Of a stretch of 64,000 nt of DNA, positions 33,511 to 43,300 are shown piece after piece. Position 1 is the first letter of the stretch, and each line of letters begins with the position of its first letter. The position numbers and the translations under genes were made by a program. The notes below the pieces were generated by a model. The model ran no database searches. It saw only the letters and a program-made list of their open reading frames with translations, and was not told the origin of the DNA. This DNA is from Picocystis sp. L7 (Eukaryota > Chlorophyta > Picocystophyceae > Picocystales > Picocystaceae): the NCBI GenBank assembly GCA_020975725.1, contig QXJR01000006.1, forward strand, positions 558,001-622,000, in the 5' to 3' direction.

Positions 33511-34569
33511 TTTTGAACTGAACACGGCACGGGCTTTACAGCCGCTGCCGCTGTGGCCATAGCGATGGCAGATATCGCACACCGAGAGTTGGCGGCATCG
33601 CTGAAGCAGGTCACCAGGGAGCTTTGCCTTCAGCTCATAGCCCTTGAGGTCCCCCTGGAGGGCCATGACCAATTCTTGGTCCCTCTCTTCCAGGTCCTTG
33701 AAGCGCTTGGACGCGCGCTGGGTCTTCACTGCCTCCTCCTTGGAGGACTTGTTGTCCTTCACAGCGCTGACGCGTCCCGCACGCTGTGGGCGTTTGGCAG
33801 CCTGTCCAGTCTGTTCACTGGAGCAGTTCTGCTCAATGTCCATGGCAGTTCCTGCTAATCCCCAGGGGCTGATGTCCGGGGTCTGGTGAAGCGTCACCAG
33901 CAGCTGGTGCTTTTCGCGCATCCGCTGAATCATCCATATCGGGAGCCCTGCGCGGAAGCGTGCGGCCAGTTCCGCATCGGAAATGCGGGAGACTGTGGGA
34001 TCCTTGCTGCTGCCTATCACTACTGACAGTGACAGCAACCTGTTCAGAAAATCCACCGCTGTTTCGTCCGTTCGCATACGAGTTCTGAGGAACTCATCGT
34101 ATGCTTTTGGACCTGGGTCACATCTTTGGAAGATATTCAGCAGTGCGCTGAATATCGCATCCAAAGACTGTAGCTTTCCAGGGGCTGCTGTCTCCATGTT
34201 TTCCATTGCAAGGCGGGCTGTGCCTCCAAGTGTTTGGAGGGCCATAGCGGCCTGCGGAACGTCCTTCGCCACTCTTGCTTTGACCCAGCAAGAGGTCTCC
34301 TTATACCACGTGTGATGGGCATAAGGATCCTTATTCAGCTCCTCCCCAGTGAAGACTGTGGGAGACGGCATTACAATGCCTTTGACTGCTCCGGACTTTC
34401 GGAGGGCTTCAAACATGTCGCTGAATTCAGCAGGTTCATGTTTGAAGTCCTCCTCTTCCTCGATGTCTTCGGGAGTGGCCAACGACCTGGCCAAGTCCCT
34501 TTCCAGCTCCATTATCCTTTCTTCAAGGCGTGCTACTGTGGTAGCAGCCAGAACCGAATCTTCTTCCAT
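33505..34569 (-). CDS. Gypsy-2 gag
   Basis: 354 aa from ATG 34567-34569, 25 bp inside the 5' LTR end. It is shorter than the other gags. Coiled-coil start (VARLEERIMELERDLARSL), capsid-like middle (HHTWYKETSCWVKARV), and zinc knuckle CDICHRYGHSGSGC. It ends SKN-stop, again with A_AAA_AAC directly before TGA. Confidence 0.9.
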   Translation of the reverse strand: MEEDSVLAATTVARLEERIMELERDLARSLATPEDIEEEEDFKHEPAEFSDMFEALRKSGAVKGIVMPSPTVFTGEELNKDPYAHHTWYKETSCWVKARVAKDVPQAAMALQTLGGTARLAMENMETAAPGKLQSLDAIFSALLNIFQRCDPGPKAYDEFLRTRMRTDETAVDFLNRLLSLSVVIGSSKDPTVSRISDAELAARFRAGLPIWMIQRMREKHQLLVTLHQTPDISPWGLAGTAMDIEQNCSSEQTGQAAKRPQRAGRVSAVKDNKSSKEEAVKTQRASKRFKDLEERDQELVMALQGDLKGYELKAKLPGDLLQRCRQLSVCDICHRYGHSGSGCKARAVFSSKN

Positions 34570-34593
34570 CACGCCTAATGGACTCGTAAACTC

Positions 34594-35198
34594 TGTTGTG
34601 GTTGGATGGCTTGGGGCAGGTTGTGAAGCGACAGCAGGTCGTACAACAGCCCAAGTTTCTGGCACTTTGCGTGTGGAGAAGGTTCCACGTTGAGTTGGGA
34701 GGTGCGGAGAACCAAAGCGCACCTGGAGCTGAGATCAGGAACGTTCTAATTCAATTACAAGATCCTGTGGGAAGCCCTAGGTGGCTTCTCACAGGGGGGT
34801 GGTGTTTCCAGGCCTTATCCACCATGAGATCTGCTCCGCAAAGATCTCTTGGTGGGTCTGGTGCCCAACCCAACGGTGAAGATCCGTTCTGTTGGGGAGC
34901 AAGGGCTGCTGGAGCCCTTCTGGCCGTCCGATCCTCCAGGGCAGAGCCTCGGGATTGGGGAACCCTCGATCGAGTACCCTTCTGTGTTGGGGCCTCGAGG
35001 TAGGGACCGATCTCTGTATAGGGACCGGGGGGTCACCCAAAATGACCGGGGGGGACTGTCTGTCTCCAATCAAGCCAGAAGGGACCACCCACGCATAAGC
35101 TAGTATAACCGAATCCTGGGGCCCTTGGTTGGGTGACCCAGGATGGAGGGGAGACCGAGGCTCCTCGTAGGGGGGCCTGGGACCCAGAGTCCCTTTCA
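34594..35198 (-). repeat. Gypsy-2 5' LTR
   Basis: 605 bp; the first LTR met by transcription of this minus-strand element. Confidence 0.95.
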
Positions 35199-35672
35199 GG
35201 TATGACGATAGTCTATTCTCACACAACTTTTCAAAGTCGTCTTCCCAACTCCAAATTGGCTCCAATATTTTTGGGGTGTATTGAGGTCCCAATGCAACGG
35301 CTCAATGGTTTCGTCACAACAACATGATAACAGAGCATTGATCATGGCCTCGCCCGATGTCCCATCTCGTGGCCGAGCCATGGCTAGGCTTCTCTCTACT
35401 TGGGAAGTGAGAGGAGCATCTCCGTTGTTATAGAGATGGAGGAGGAAATTCGCAGCAGCACTTTTGTAACGGTCCCGTATTTACATGTATGTGCTCTCAA
35501 GTAGCTCATCCACTATATCCGTTTGTCCTCCGTCGCCGTCACGAAGGATCTCTTGCTCGCGATCCCCATCACCATTTAGAGCCTCCCTTCGTGTTCTATC
35601 CGATGCCGTAATCGCATTCGCACGCGCGTCGAGTTGCAGTTGGCGTGCACGCACGGAAGGTTCGTTCGCCAT
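35199..35672 (-). pseudogene. Recombinase A of unit 1, N-terminal remnant
   Basis: The minus strand from ATG 35672 gives a charged N-terminus (RARQLQLDARANAITASD) that soon stops. A further piece at 35381-35205 (SGEAMINALLSCCCDETIEP, then LHWDLNTPQKYW) aligns with residues about 110-145 of the unit 2 protein (SDATMIYPLL...VEPLLWDEVTPDV). At least two frame changes separate the pieces. Gypsy-2 entered immediately downstream. Confidence 0.65.
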
Positions 35673-35688
35673 GGCCTCGTAGTCGGCG

Positions 35689-36393
35689 TCACCCTACGAG
35701 GGTGACGAAATTACCCGGATTTCCCTTCCTCCGGGCCCTTGTGTGGAAAACAGTGGGGAGAACAGACCGAAGGAAAACCCGTTCCGGTAATTTCGTCACC
35801 CTCCCAGGGTGATCGAACCCCAAACCGGGCTGGATCTGGGGTGACGAAATGCCTAGAACCCCAACTCGCACGAGGAGAACCACAACTGGACGACTGGACG
35901 AGGCAGGGCTGGCAGGCGAAACACCACAGGGGAGGCCAGAAGGTCGGAGGATGCGTGGAAGGCGAAGCAGGAGGCGGATCGAAGAGAAGGCGTGGTGGAA
36001 CGGAGTCGGAAAAAGGGGGAAGGAGGCGTGACGCGTCGGGGAAGGGGGGTGCGAGGCACTGGACGACGTCTTCGGACGTGCAGCGAGGCGGTGCGAACAG
36101 AATGGAGTGCGAGCGTCGAATGCCAGGGGGACCTTTGGAATGGGCGAGGCAGCAAAGCATGAAAGGAGGCTGGTCGATTGGTGGTGGGAAATGGTCTCGA
36201 TGGCGAGGGTCCCGCTCCTCTCTTCATGCTTTGGTGCATGTTGGAAAACACGGAGGGACTGGTGCAGGTTGACAGGTGCAAACGGTACAAATTTCGGTGA
36301 TTGGCAGTTGGGAAGCCTCTGGTGATTTAAAGGTGAATGGCATTGCAGAGACCTCTTGAAATTGCACGAAGAAGCCTCGGGTGTCCAGTTCAC
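35689..36393 (-). CDS. Doubtful conserved 234-aa ORF between recombinases A and B (unit 1)
   Basis: An open frame of exactly 234 codons on the same strand as both recombinases. It has a counterpart of the same length and position in unit 2 (58449-59153), about 80 percent identical at the protein level. It is rich in Ser, Pro, Arg and His, with no motif I recognise, and it overlaps the GTGACGAA sites. Other frames on both strands are open too in this GC-rich tract, so it may be a by-product of a conserved spacer. Confidence 0.2.
   Translation of the reverse strand: MNWTPEASSCNFKRSLQCHSPLNHQRLPNCQSPKFVPFAPVNLHQSLRVFQHAPKHEERSGTLAIETISHHQSTSLLSCFAASPIPKVPLAFDARTPFCSHRLAARPKTSSSASHPPSPTRHASFPLFPTPFHHAFSSIRLLLRLPRILRPSGLPCGVSPASPASSSRPVVVLLVRVGVLGISSPQIQPGLGFDHPGRVTKLPERVFLRSVLPTVFHTRARRKGNPGNFVTLVG
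35695..35850. promoter_or_regulatory. GTGACGAA site cluster upstream of recombinase A (unit 1)
   Basis: Within 156 bp there are GTCACCCTACGAGGGTGACG (a hairpin), TTTCGTCACCCTCCCAGGGT and GGGGTGACGAAAT. The arrangement repeats upstream of recombinase A in unit 2 (58449-58610). The last site is the right inverted repeat of the cassette. These are likely recombinase binding sites, an operator, or both. Confidence 0.45.
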
Positions 36394-36664
36394 CTTTGTG
36401 GCAGATCATGCGATAACGGCACTGCAGGTTGCCCTCCAGCAGTGTGTTTTACACATTTTGTGGCTGCATTCAGCACCTCAAAACCTTTCTGGTTTAAGGA
36501 AGCTGGATCTGTTCGTGTGCACAACACATTGTTGGCAAAGATGTGAGGAATAGGACGGGGAGGGATTGCGTAAACCTGCGACAAGGGACTGGACTTTCCG
36601 ACTGACAGAAATTGATCGCACATTGTGAGTTACGCAGCACAGCATATTTTCAAACACAGCAAGG
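35863..36664. other. Spacer between cassette A and recombinase B (unit 1)
   Basis: About 800 bp, roughly 90 percent identical to 58623-59424. GC-rich at first, then AT-richer towards the recombinase B stop. It ends at the gypsy-3 target site; the sequence resumes at 52265. Confidence 0.6.
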
Positions 36665-37390
36665 TGTTACGCAAGGTCACCCTACCCCCATCGAGGGTAG
36701 CTCCCATTCAAAGGATAGACAGTAACAATTGCAGTGAAAAGTGGGGAGAGGCCTTCCCTTAGTGAGGACTGACCCGGCTCTGAGCCCAATACTCTCGGCG
36801 AGACGGGAAGTCCCCCCAATCAAGACTGGGACTGACGGGACCAGCTTCAGGAACCCGGGTTCACCCCCCTTACTAATTGGGAAACAGACCCGGGCTCAGT
36901 CGGGGCGAATCTCCCCCCAAGTGGATCGAACGGTGGAATACCCTGGTGACCGGATAGGGTCGGCAACGACACAGCCCGAGGACCGTCCGATGGGGACGCG
37001 GGGGCCCACGTGGGCCCCCAACTACCTGTTGAGCGGATAAGGAGGGCAGTTTCCACCACTCGTTCTCCACGAGAGATCGAAAGAAGAAGGGGAGCAACCC
37101 ACTTGCGAGAATAGAACTTTGCTTGAGCCAGCAACCGGCTGTCCCTTTCCCTCGTGAGCTTGGTGCGCCATTCTCTTCGGTCGCCAACTGCTCCGGACGA
37201 CCATCAAGAAGTTCTCCTACGACCCCAACCGAGAGGAACTCCTCACTCGAAAAAGAAAGCGAGAGAAGACCGGAAACTAGGGACCTCCCAAGGCGCTCTA
37301 CGACCCTCTTTCCTCCAACGATTGGACAAGGACAAGGTGCACAGGGAGAAAACGTGTGTGAAAAGTGTCCCTCACGGACGCTTGGTAACA
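36665..37390 (+). repeat. Gypsy-3 5' LTR
   Basis: 726 bp, with one difference seen from 51539-52264. Confidence 0.95.
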
Positions 37391-37436
37391 CTGTCGAAGC
37401 TTAAGCTCCAGGTGTACTCTTTGAACGACCCGTAAC

Positions 37437-38693
37437 ATGGAGGAAGGTGACCCTGCCACCCGTATGGGTACACTTCGGAGGGAGCTTGAACAAGAAAAAG
37501 ACCGAAGAAACGCTCTTGAAGTCCAGGTGGCTGAGCTCCAGCAAATCCTTGAAGAACTTCAAGCAACTAAGGCCAATGAGGCTGAGGATGGTGACGAAGA
37601 ACCTCTTGGCGAGGAGGCACCCCAAGAAGACACAAGCATGGAAGAAGAGGGTGTTGTCATCCCATCAGAGAGAGAGGGCTTGCCACACCTCATTAGTGTA
37701 TATGGCACAGCCTTACAAGACTCAAAAAATATATCCAAGGTGTCGTTGGAGAAGCCCGACAAGTTTACGGGCCTAGAGCTAGAGGACAGCCCCTACGCCC
37801 TCATGTATTGGTACCGAGACGTTCTTTGCTGGTGCCAAGCCTATGCCTTTAATAGGCCAATGGAACAACTGGTTCTTGCTATGAATCAAGCCTTGGCAGG
37901 TACCGCAAAAGCAATGGTGCAGAATCTGATAATGCGAGACCCAAGCGCGCTCTCGTCAGTGGAAGACCTGTATCGGTACTTGCGTCGAACCTTTCAAAAC
38001 CAAGACCCCGGGCCGGAAGCGTGGCGGGAATTCCATACCACCCGAATGAAGCGAACAGAAAATGTCTTGCAATTTCTCAACAGATTGGTGCAGCTGAGCT
38101 TTGTCGTTAACGCGAGCAGCTCACCTGTGTGTCGAACGCTTACAGAAAATGACATATCCGCTCGTCTTCAGCATGGTCTTCCAGGACATTTGCAAAGCGC
38201 TCTGTACAAACACCTGGACCATCTAATTGAAGTGGACAAAGCTCCTGACATGGAGCCTGGAAGTCTCGCCGCAATCATTTTCAAGCTGGAGCGTGAGATA
38301 AACGAGCATGCGAAGAAGGACACTCGGCAACCAGTGAACAATTGGAAACCGCGTTCTACAGGTGGGCCCTTCAACCGAACATCGCGCTACCCAGCCTCGC
38401 AGTCGCCAGCAGCAATGGCAGCTGCTCTACCTACAGCAAGGCCCAGCAATAGTGCTAAGGAGAGCTCTCCAGCAACACGGCAACGCAAACGATTTGATGA
38501 CCTGGATGAAAACCAGAAGACTTCCATCATCAGAGTGCAAACTCAGTTAGCGAACAAGCCCCTGGGTGCCAAGTTGACACAGGAAGAGCGAGACCTCTGC
38601 CTGTCACATGCCTTATGCTTGCGCTGCCGCCGATATGGCCACGACCAGGCGGCCTGCAAGATGGCATCTGTGATGGGTGCCCCAAAAAACTAG
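37437..38693 (+). CDS. Gypsy-3 gag
   Basis: 418 aa. Coiled-coil N-terminus (LRRELEQEKDRRNALEVQVA), acidic linker, capsid-like region (ALMYWYRDVLCWCQAYAF) and zinc knuckle CLRCRRYGHDQAAC. It ends APKN-stop with A_AAA_AAC before TAG. It is close to gypsy-4 gag, the two being sister families. Confidence 0.92.
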   Translation: MEEGDPATRMGTLRRELEQEKDRRNALEVQVAELQQILEELQATKANEAEDGDEEPLGEEAPQEDTSMEEEGVVIPSEREGLPHLISVYGTALQDSKNISKVSLEKPDKFTGLELEDSPYALMYWYRDVLCWCQAYAFNRPMEQLVLAMNQALAGTAKAMVQNLIMRDPSALSSVEDLYRYLRRTFQNQDPGPEAWREFHTTRMKRTENVLQFLNRLVQLSFVVNASSSPVCRTLTENDISARLQHGLPGHLQSALYKHLDHLIEVDKAPDMEPGSLAAIIFKLEREINEHAKKDTRQPVNNWKPRSTGGPFNRTSRYPASQSPAAMAAALPTARPSNSAKESSPATRQRKRFDDLDENQKTSIIRVQTQLANKPLGAKLTQEERDLCLSHALCLRCRRYGHDQAACKMASVMGAPKN

Positions 38694-39608
38694 TGGCGCT
38701 CCGTCCGGTAACTATAGTTACCGAGACGGAGCCGGGAGCGAAATCTGCAGCCGCCCCGGTTACCAAGAAAAGGGATCCCGTCTGCCTCCATTCACTCACT
38801 AACAACAGGCCTAGACATGAGTTCCTTGCTGCTGAGACTTATTTTGGGAAGAAGCCCAACAAAATCAGAACCCAAGCATACCTGGACACCCTAGCGAGTT
38901 ATTGTTTCATCAGTGAACGACTCTTCGATACACTGCGGCAATCTGACCCACGGGGTCTGTCCTAGGGATACACTACGCAGACTTACGAATACAGCGTGGC
39001 TGTGGGCGAGCAAGTCCACACTGCCCCAGTAATTCAGGCTTCATTTTCGATCGATGGGTTCCGAGCCCGCATCGAGTCTGGAGTGGCACCTCTGGAAACA
39101 TTCGATTGTATTCTGGGTGCGACCTTCTGTCACGAGCATTTGAAAGCACTTGATTGGCAGAATCATCGAATGATTCTCTGCAACAAAAATGGGACCAGTT
39201 TCTCAGTATATGGAGACCATCAGTTCCTCGCATCGAGGAAGCTGGACCTGATCGTTCCACGCAGTGAGGCTCGGAAAGCGGTGAAGCACCCTGGCTGTCT
39301 ACTCTTAATGATACAGCCAATGGACACGACCCCTGAACTGGTCAGTGAAGAATCAGATTTCAGCGCTATGCGCAGCACAGTCAGCGACGAATGGCCACTA
39401 AGTGAAAGCGATAAGGAAAGGCTGGATACTTTAGTGAACAAGCGATACAAGCATTTATTTGAACCTCGCACAGAGCTACCGCCTGAACGGGCACCGGGCG
39501 AGCTATTCAAAATCCAGTTGGTCGATGGCGCTACGCCACAGTACAGAAATTACTATCGCCTCTCCCCGCAACAACAGGCTGCTCTGAAAGAGCTAGTGGC
39601 TGAATATG

Positions 39609-40364
39609 TATTGCACAGCGTCCGTGGAGACACTGCCAATTCACACACGTTTGGGCCTCAAGGCGGCCAAGATGCCAAGGGAAGAGGATGGAAACGCCTC
39701 GAAGGGCGCGTTTGTGGAGCGTCAGCCGTGTGGGACGGCTCCTGCTGACTTGTGCGAGTCTTGGCGGTCTTGAGAAGCCGCAGCAAGCTCGTGGTTGGTG
39801 GAGGCACGCACTTGAGAAGTCGTCAAGGCAAAAGTCTATTTTCAAGTCAAGTGAGGGGGGCCTCTAGTAGGCCCTCAAACCAGCAGCGGTTCAGGGTGGT
39901 ACCCTTATCTCCATGGGGCGCCTGGTGGTCACGTGGCCCTGTCGCCCTCATCGGACGGTTGCACGACAGGCAAGCACGTGACCCAGATCCCCAGGGTGCT
40001 TCCCCACCCTTCGATCGACCTCGGGAGATTCGGGGGGATCCGGTCCCCCCTTTTGCCCGAGTCTCCTAGGGTTGCCCCGAACTGAGCCTGGGCTTCATCG
40101 GGTTCGCCCTGGGTCTATCCGGACGGCTGGTATTGGGGAGATCCCTCGTACCCTCGGACCGGGGTACCAAGGGCTTCCCATCCCCCGCCTTCCCAGGTCC
40201 TGAGTCGTACCCGTCCAGTTGGGGAGGGGTTACCCGTCCTGTACCTGACTTGACATCCAGCGATTCACAGCAAGCTCCAAGCTCGCTTATCTAAGCTACT
40301 GCTTGACAAGGATCTTTGTCAAGCACCGGGTCCCATCGTAGGGGGGATCCTGCCCTGTGCAACA
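39609..40364 (-). repeat. Gypsy-4 3' LTR
   Basis: 756 bp, identical by eye to 46687-47442. Confidence 0.95.
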
Positions 40365-40391
40365 CTCTCCCGGTTCCCGGCGAATGCCGCA

Positions 40392-43300
40392 TCACAGTTG
40401 GAAGTCATATACGTATGCCACGGGGTCATAGACCATGGCTCGTACTTGCTCTCCCAGGTAGTAGTCAATCTTACCGTCAGTCCATATGATTTTGTGTAGC
40501 CCGTCTTCAATGCTGTCAACCAAGCCTTGGAAGTAGGCTGGATCCGATCGATCGGGTGTATGAAAGAGTTCCTGAACCACTTGTCCTGCCAACTCGGTGG
40601 GTACGATAAATCTGGGGCGGCGCCGAGTCTGGAACGGCAAGTTGGTGAAGGTCCAGGTGTTGACCATGATGGGACTGGGTGATTGAAGGTAAGCTGTCTT
40701 CTTGTGTGTGAACACAGCATTGTAGTTGCTGGGGCTAATTCCTTGTTCAGGTATGCATCCATTGGCTTCCTCAAGTGGCGGAAACTCTTCAAGCAAGGCT
40801 GCAGTTTCGTCGATCCAAAAGAAGCGTTGCGATGAGTCAGCCAGGGAGCTTTCGACCCAGTACCGCACCGGTTGTGTGGGAAAGGTTGCGTAGTCGCGCA
40901 GCAGAAAACGGCGGATGCGATACGTTGCAGAATTGGTCTGCATATCCAATGTATCCGGTAACGGTGCACGGGCAGGCTGCAGATGTTCATCCATTGGAAA
41001 CAAGGTGAGGTCTGAATCCACCCAAGGTTCAATGCGGTCAGCGTGAATGCGATCAGAAAACGCCGATCCAGGTGGTAAGTCCAATTGATAAGCACCATTC
41101 TGTAGAACTTTCTTGATTGTGTATGGCCCCACATAGTATGGATCTAATTTGTGTTTGTCAGTAGGACCTTTGAGTCCATACTGCACTTTTACCTTGTCTC
41201 CCTGTTGGAAGGATTTTATCCGTCGCTTCGCAGTGGCCGTTTGCATGCGACGAGCGCCTTGAACCAGTTCCTGTAGGACGGCTTCGTAGACTCTGCGATG
41301 GCGGTCCAGCAGGTCTGATATGCGCGTATCGAAGCTGTCAACTGTAAGATCTGTAGCAGCAGCACCTGTAGTAGGAAGCTGCAAGTGCCAAGGTAGCCTG
41401 GATGAACATCCAAAAAGCAGTGCAAAGGGAGAATGCTTGGTTACTGAATGCACGGAGTCATTATAAGCGTGCGCTGCTGCCTGAAGGTATGCGTCCCATT
41501 GATGTTTATTAGTACAGGTTGTACGTAAAGTTTGGAGTAGCGTGCGATGCTGACGCTCGGCTCCTCCCTGTGACTGAGAGTGATAAGGGGTACCTGTAAC
41601 GTGACGGATGTTCAATGCAGCGCAGAATGCTTTGAACAGCGCACGATAGGCAGGCCCATTGTCCGTATGGATGTGTACCGGTGTGTGATACCGATAAACC
41701 AGGTGATCCATCAGAAGCTGCGCTTGGCGATGTGCGCTCCAGGTTGAATGGATCGGCACATAAATCGCATACTTTGTAAATCGGTCGACAACCGTCAGGA
41801 CAGCATTATGACCCTGAGCTGTGAGCGGTAGATTCTCGACCATGTCCATTACTACCGTATGGAACGGGTACGGGTGAAATTGTAATTCTGGACATAACGA
41901 AGAATGTCGCGAGCGATTCCCAGGTTTTTGGAGCTGGCAAACAGGACACCGGGCGACAAAATGTTCAATGTGGGATTTCATGTTGTCCCATGTAAAGTGA
42001 CGAACAGCGTCAGCCTGTGTACGTGTCACGCCAAAGTGTCGTGGGTCATGGATCATGTGCAGCAATTCCTGCCTCACAGAGTTATCTGCCGGTATAACCA
42101 ATGACCATTGTTTGTTCTCTGTTGGGGCAAACAAGAGTGAGTCTTGGACCTTGTACCCTGCGGGTGGCTGTCGTAAGATGTCCTGGTACGTGGAATCAGC
42201 TTGGGCAGCATGGCGAATACGCTCCAGGATGGAGGGCGAGTCAACTGCAGCAGAATGTAGTGAGGACTGCGTTGGCTGTGGAGTTGTGATAGACGCGATA
42301 GAGCCACACACAGTCCCACCAGGACTGGGGCTAGCTAGCGGTCGAAGCGTCCGTGTGTGGTTCAGCCATTGAGACAGCATGTGAGCAATCCATCCCACAG
42401 GGAAGGCGTTGCCGCACATACGTCGTCGACTGGCATCACTGACATTCTTTGCAGCAGTGTCACCAGTCTGCATGCCAACGAGACGTTCACGTTCGCCGGT
42501 AGACAGCGGGCGTGGTTTCCCGTCGGTTCCGCGTACCCAGGTAGAGCGCAGTCGGTCGCTGTGGGACCGTGCGCTAGCCATCAGCGTTGGGCATTTGGTG
42601 CGGGGCTGATGTATTGCGTCCAGGGGTACTCGCGCCCCATCATCCAGGCAGTCTTGCCAAGTAACGGGAAGCGGGGCGAGGTCCAGCGCATTTCCTCGTT
42701 GACTTGGGAAAGAAGTCCAGCACAATCGTGTGCGCGCTTGGGCACTGTAGTGGGACATGTCTTCCAGCATTGGCTCACCAAACCAATCGGTGATCTGTTC
42801 CAGATGAGGTTGTAGGTGAGCAGCAAAGGGGGTGCATTCCAGCACATAATCTGGATGCCCCAGCTTGTTGTGTAGTTGGGCCACGGCTGTAAAGAGTTCG
42901 CGCGTGTCGTACAGACCCAATGAAGGTTTTGATGCATTGGTGTTGGCCCTGGAGAAGGGCTGACACGGCACGCCAGCGACCATGAGATGCACTTGGGGCA
43001 GTTTTCTTCTGTGCACCAGAGTTGTGACGTCATTGCCATAGCGGAAAATATCCTTCCTGGTAAACAGGCCGGGCCTGGAAAGGCGAACCTGGTGGAACAC
43101 GCGGGATATTACGCTACGACAGTCCGGATCGGATTCAACTGCAATGTAATCCAGTACCACGTCGGATGTGGTAGGAATGATCAGCTCCAATGCCCGCAGT
43201 GTGGTTCCCATGCCAGCACAGAGATCGAGGATACAAAGGGTGTTTGCATCCTTTACTTTTGCGGAGTGCCGTGACAAATAGTCCGGGCCGATGTTTTCTG

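Larger units (their letters stand above)
27830..35198 (-). mobile_element. Gypsy-2: Ty3/gypsy element with DNA methyltransferase, broken
   Basis: 7,369 bp on the minus strand, with LTRs of 604 and 605 bp (plus-strand ends TGTTGTGG...CTTTCA) differing by about two substitutions and one indel. A 4-bp target duplication GGTA is at 27826-27829 and 35199-35202. gag is at about 33.5-34.6 kb and pol at about 28.5-33.5 kb, with the same domain order as the other gypsy elements. The tract AACCGGGAGA precedes its 3' LTR. The coding part has about one break. It split recombinase A of unit 1. Confidence 0.95.
19384..35862 (-). mobile_element. Recombinase-A cassette of unit 1 (bounded by inverted repeats)
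   Basis: Inverted 15-bp repeats ATTTCGTCACCCCAG (19402-19416) and its exact complement (35836-35850) bracket recombinase A and its upstream region. AGAACCCC occurs just outside on both sides as a direct repeat (19384-19391, 35855-35862). Similarity to unit 2 is high up to these repeats and drops sharply inside them. The cassette therefore behaves as a separately inserted tyrosine-recombinase element. Two gypsy elements sit inside it. Confidence 0.55.
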
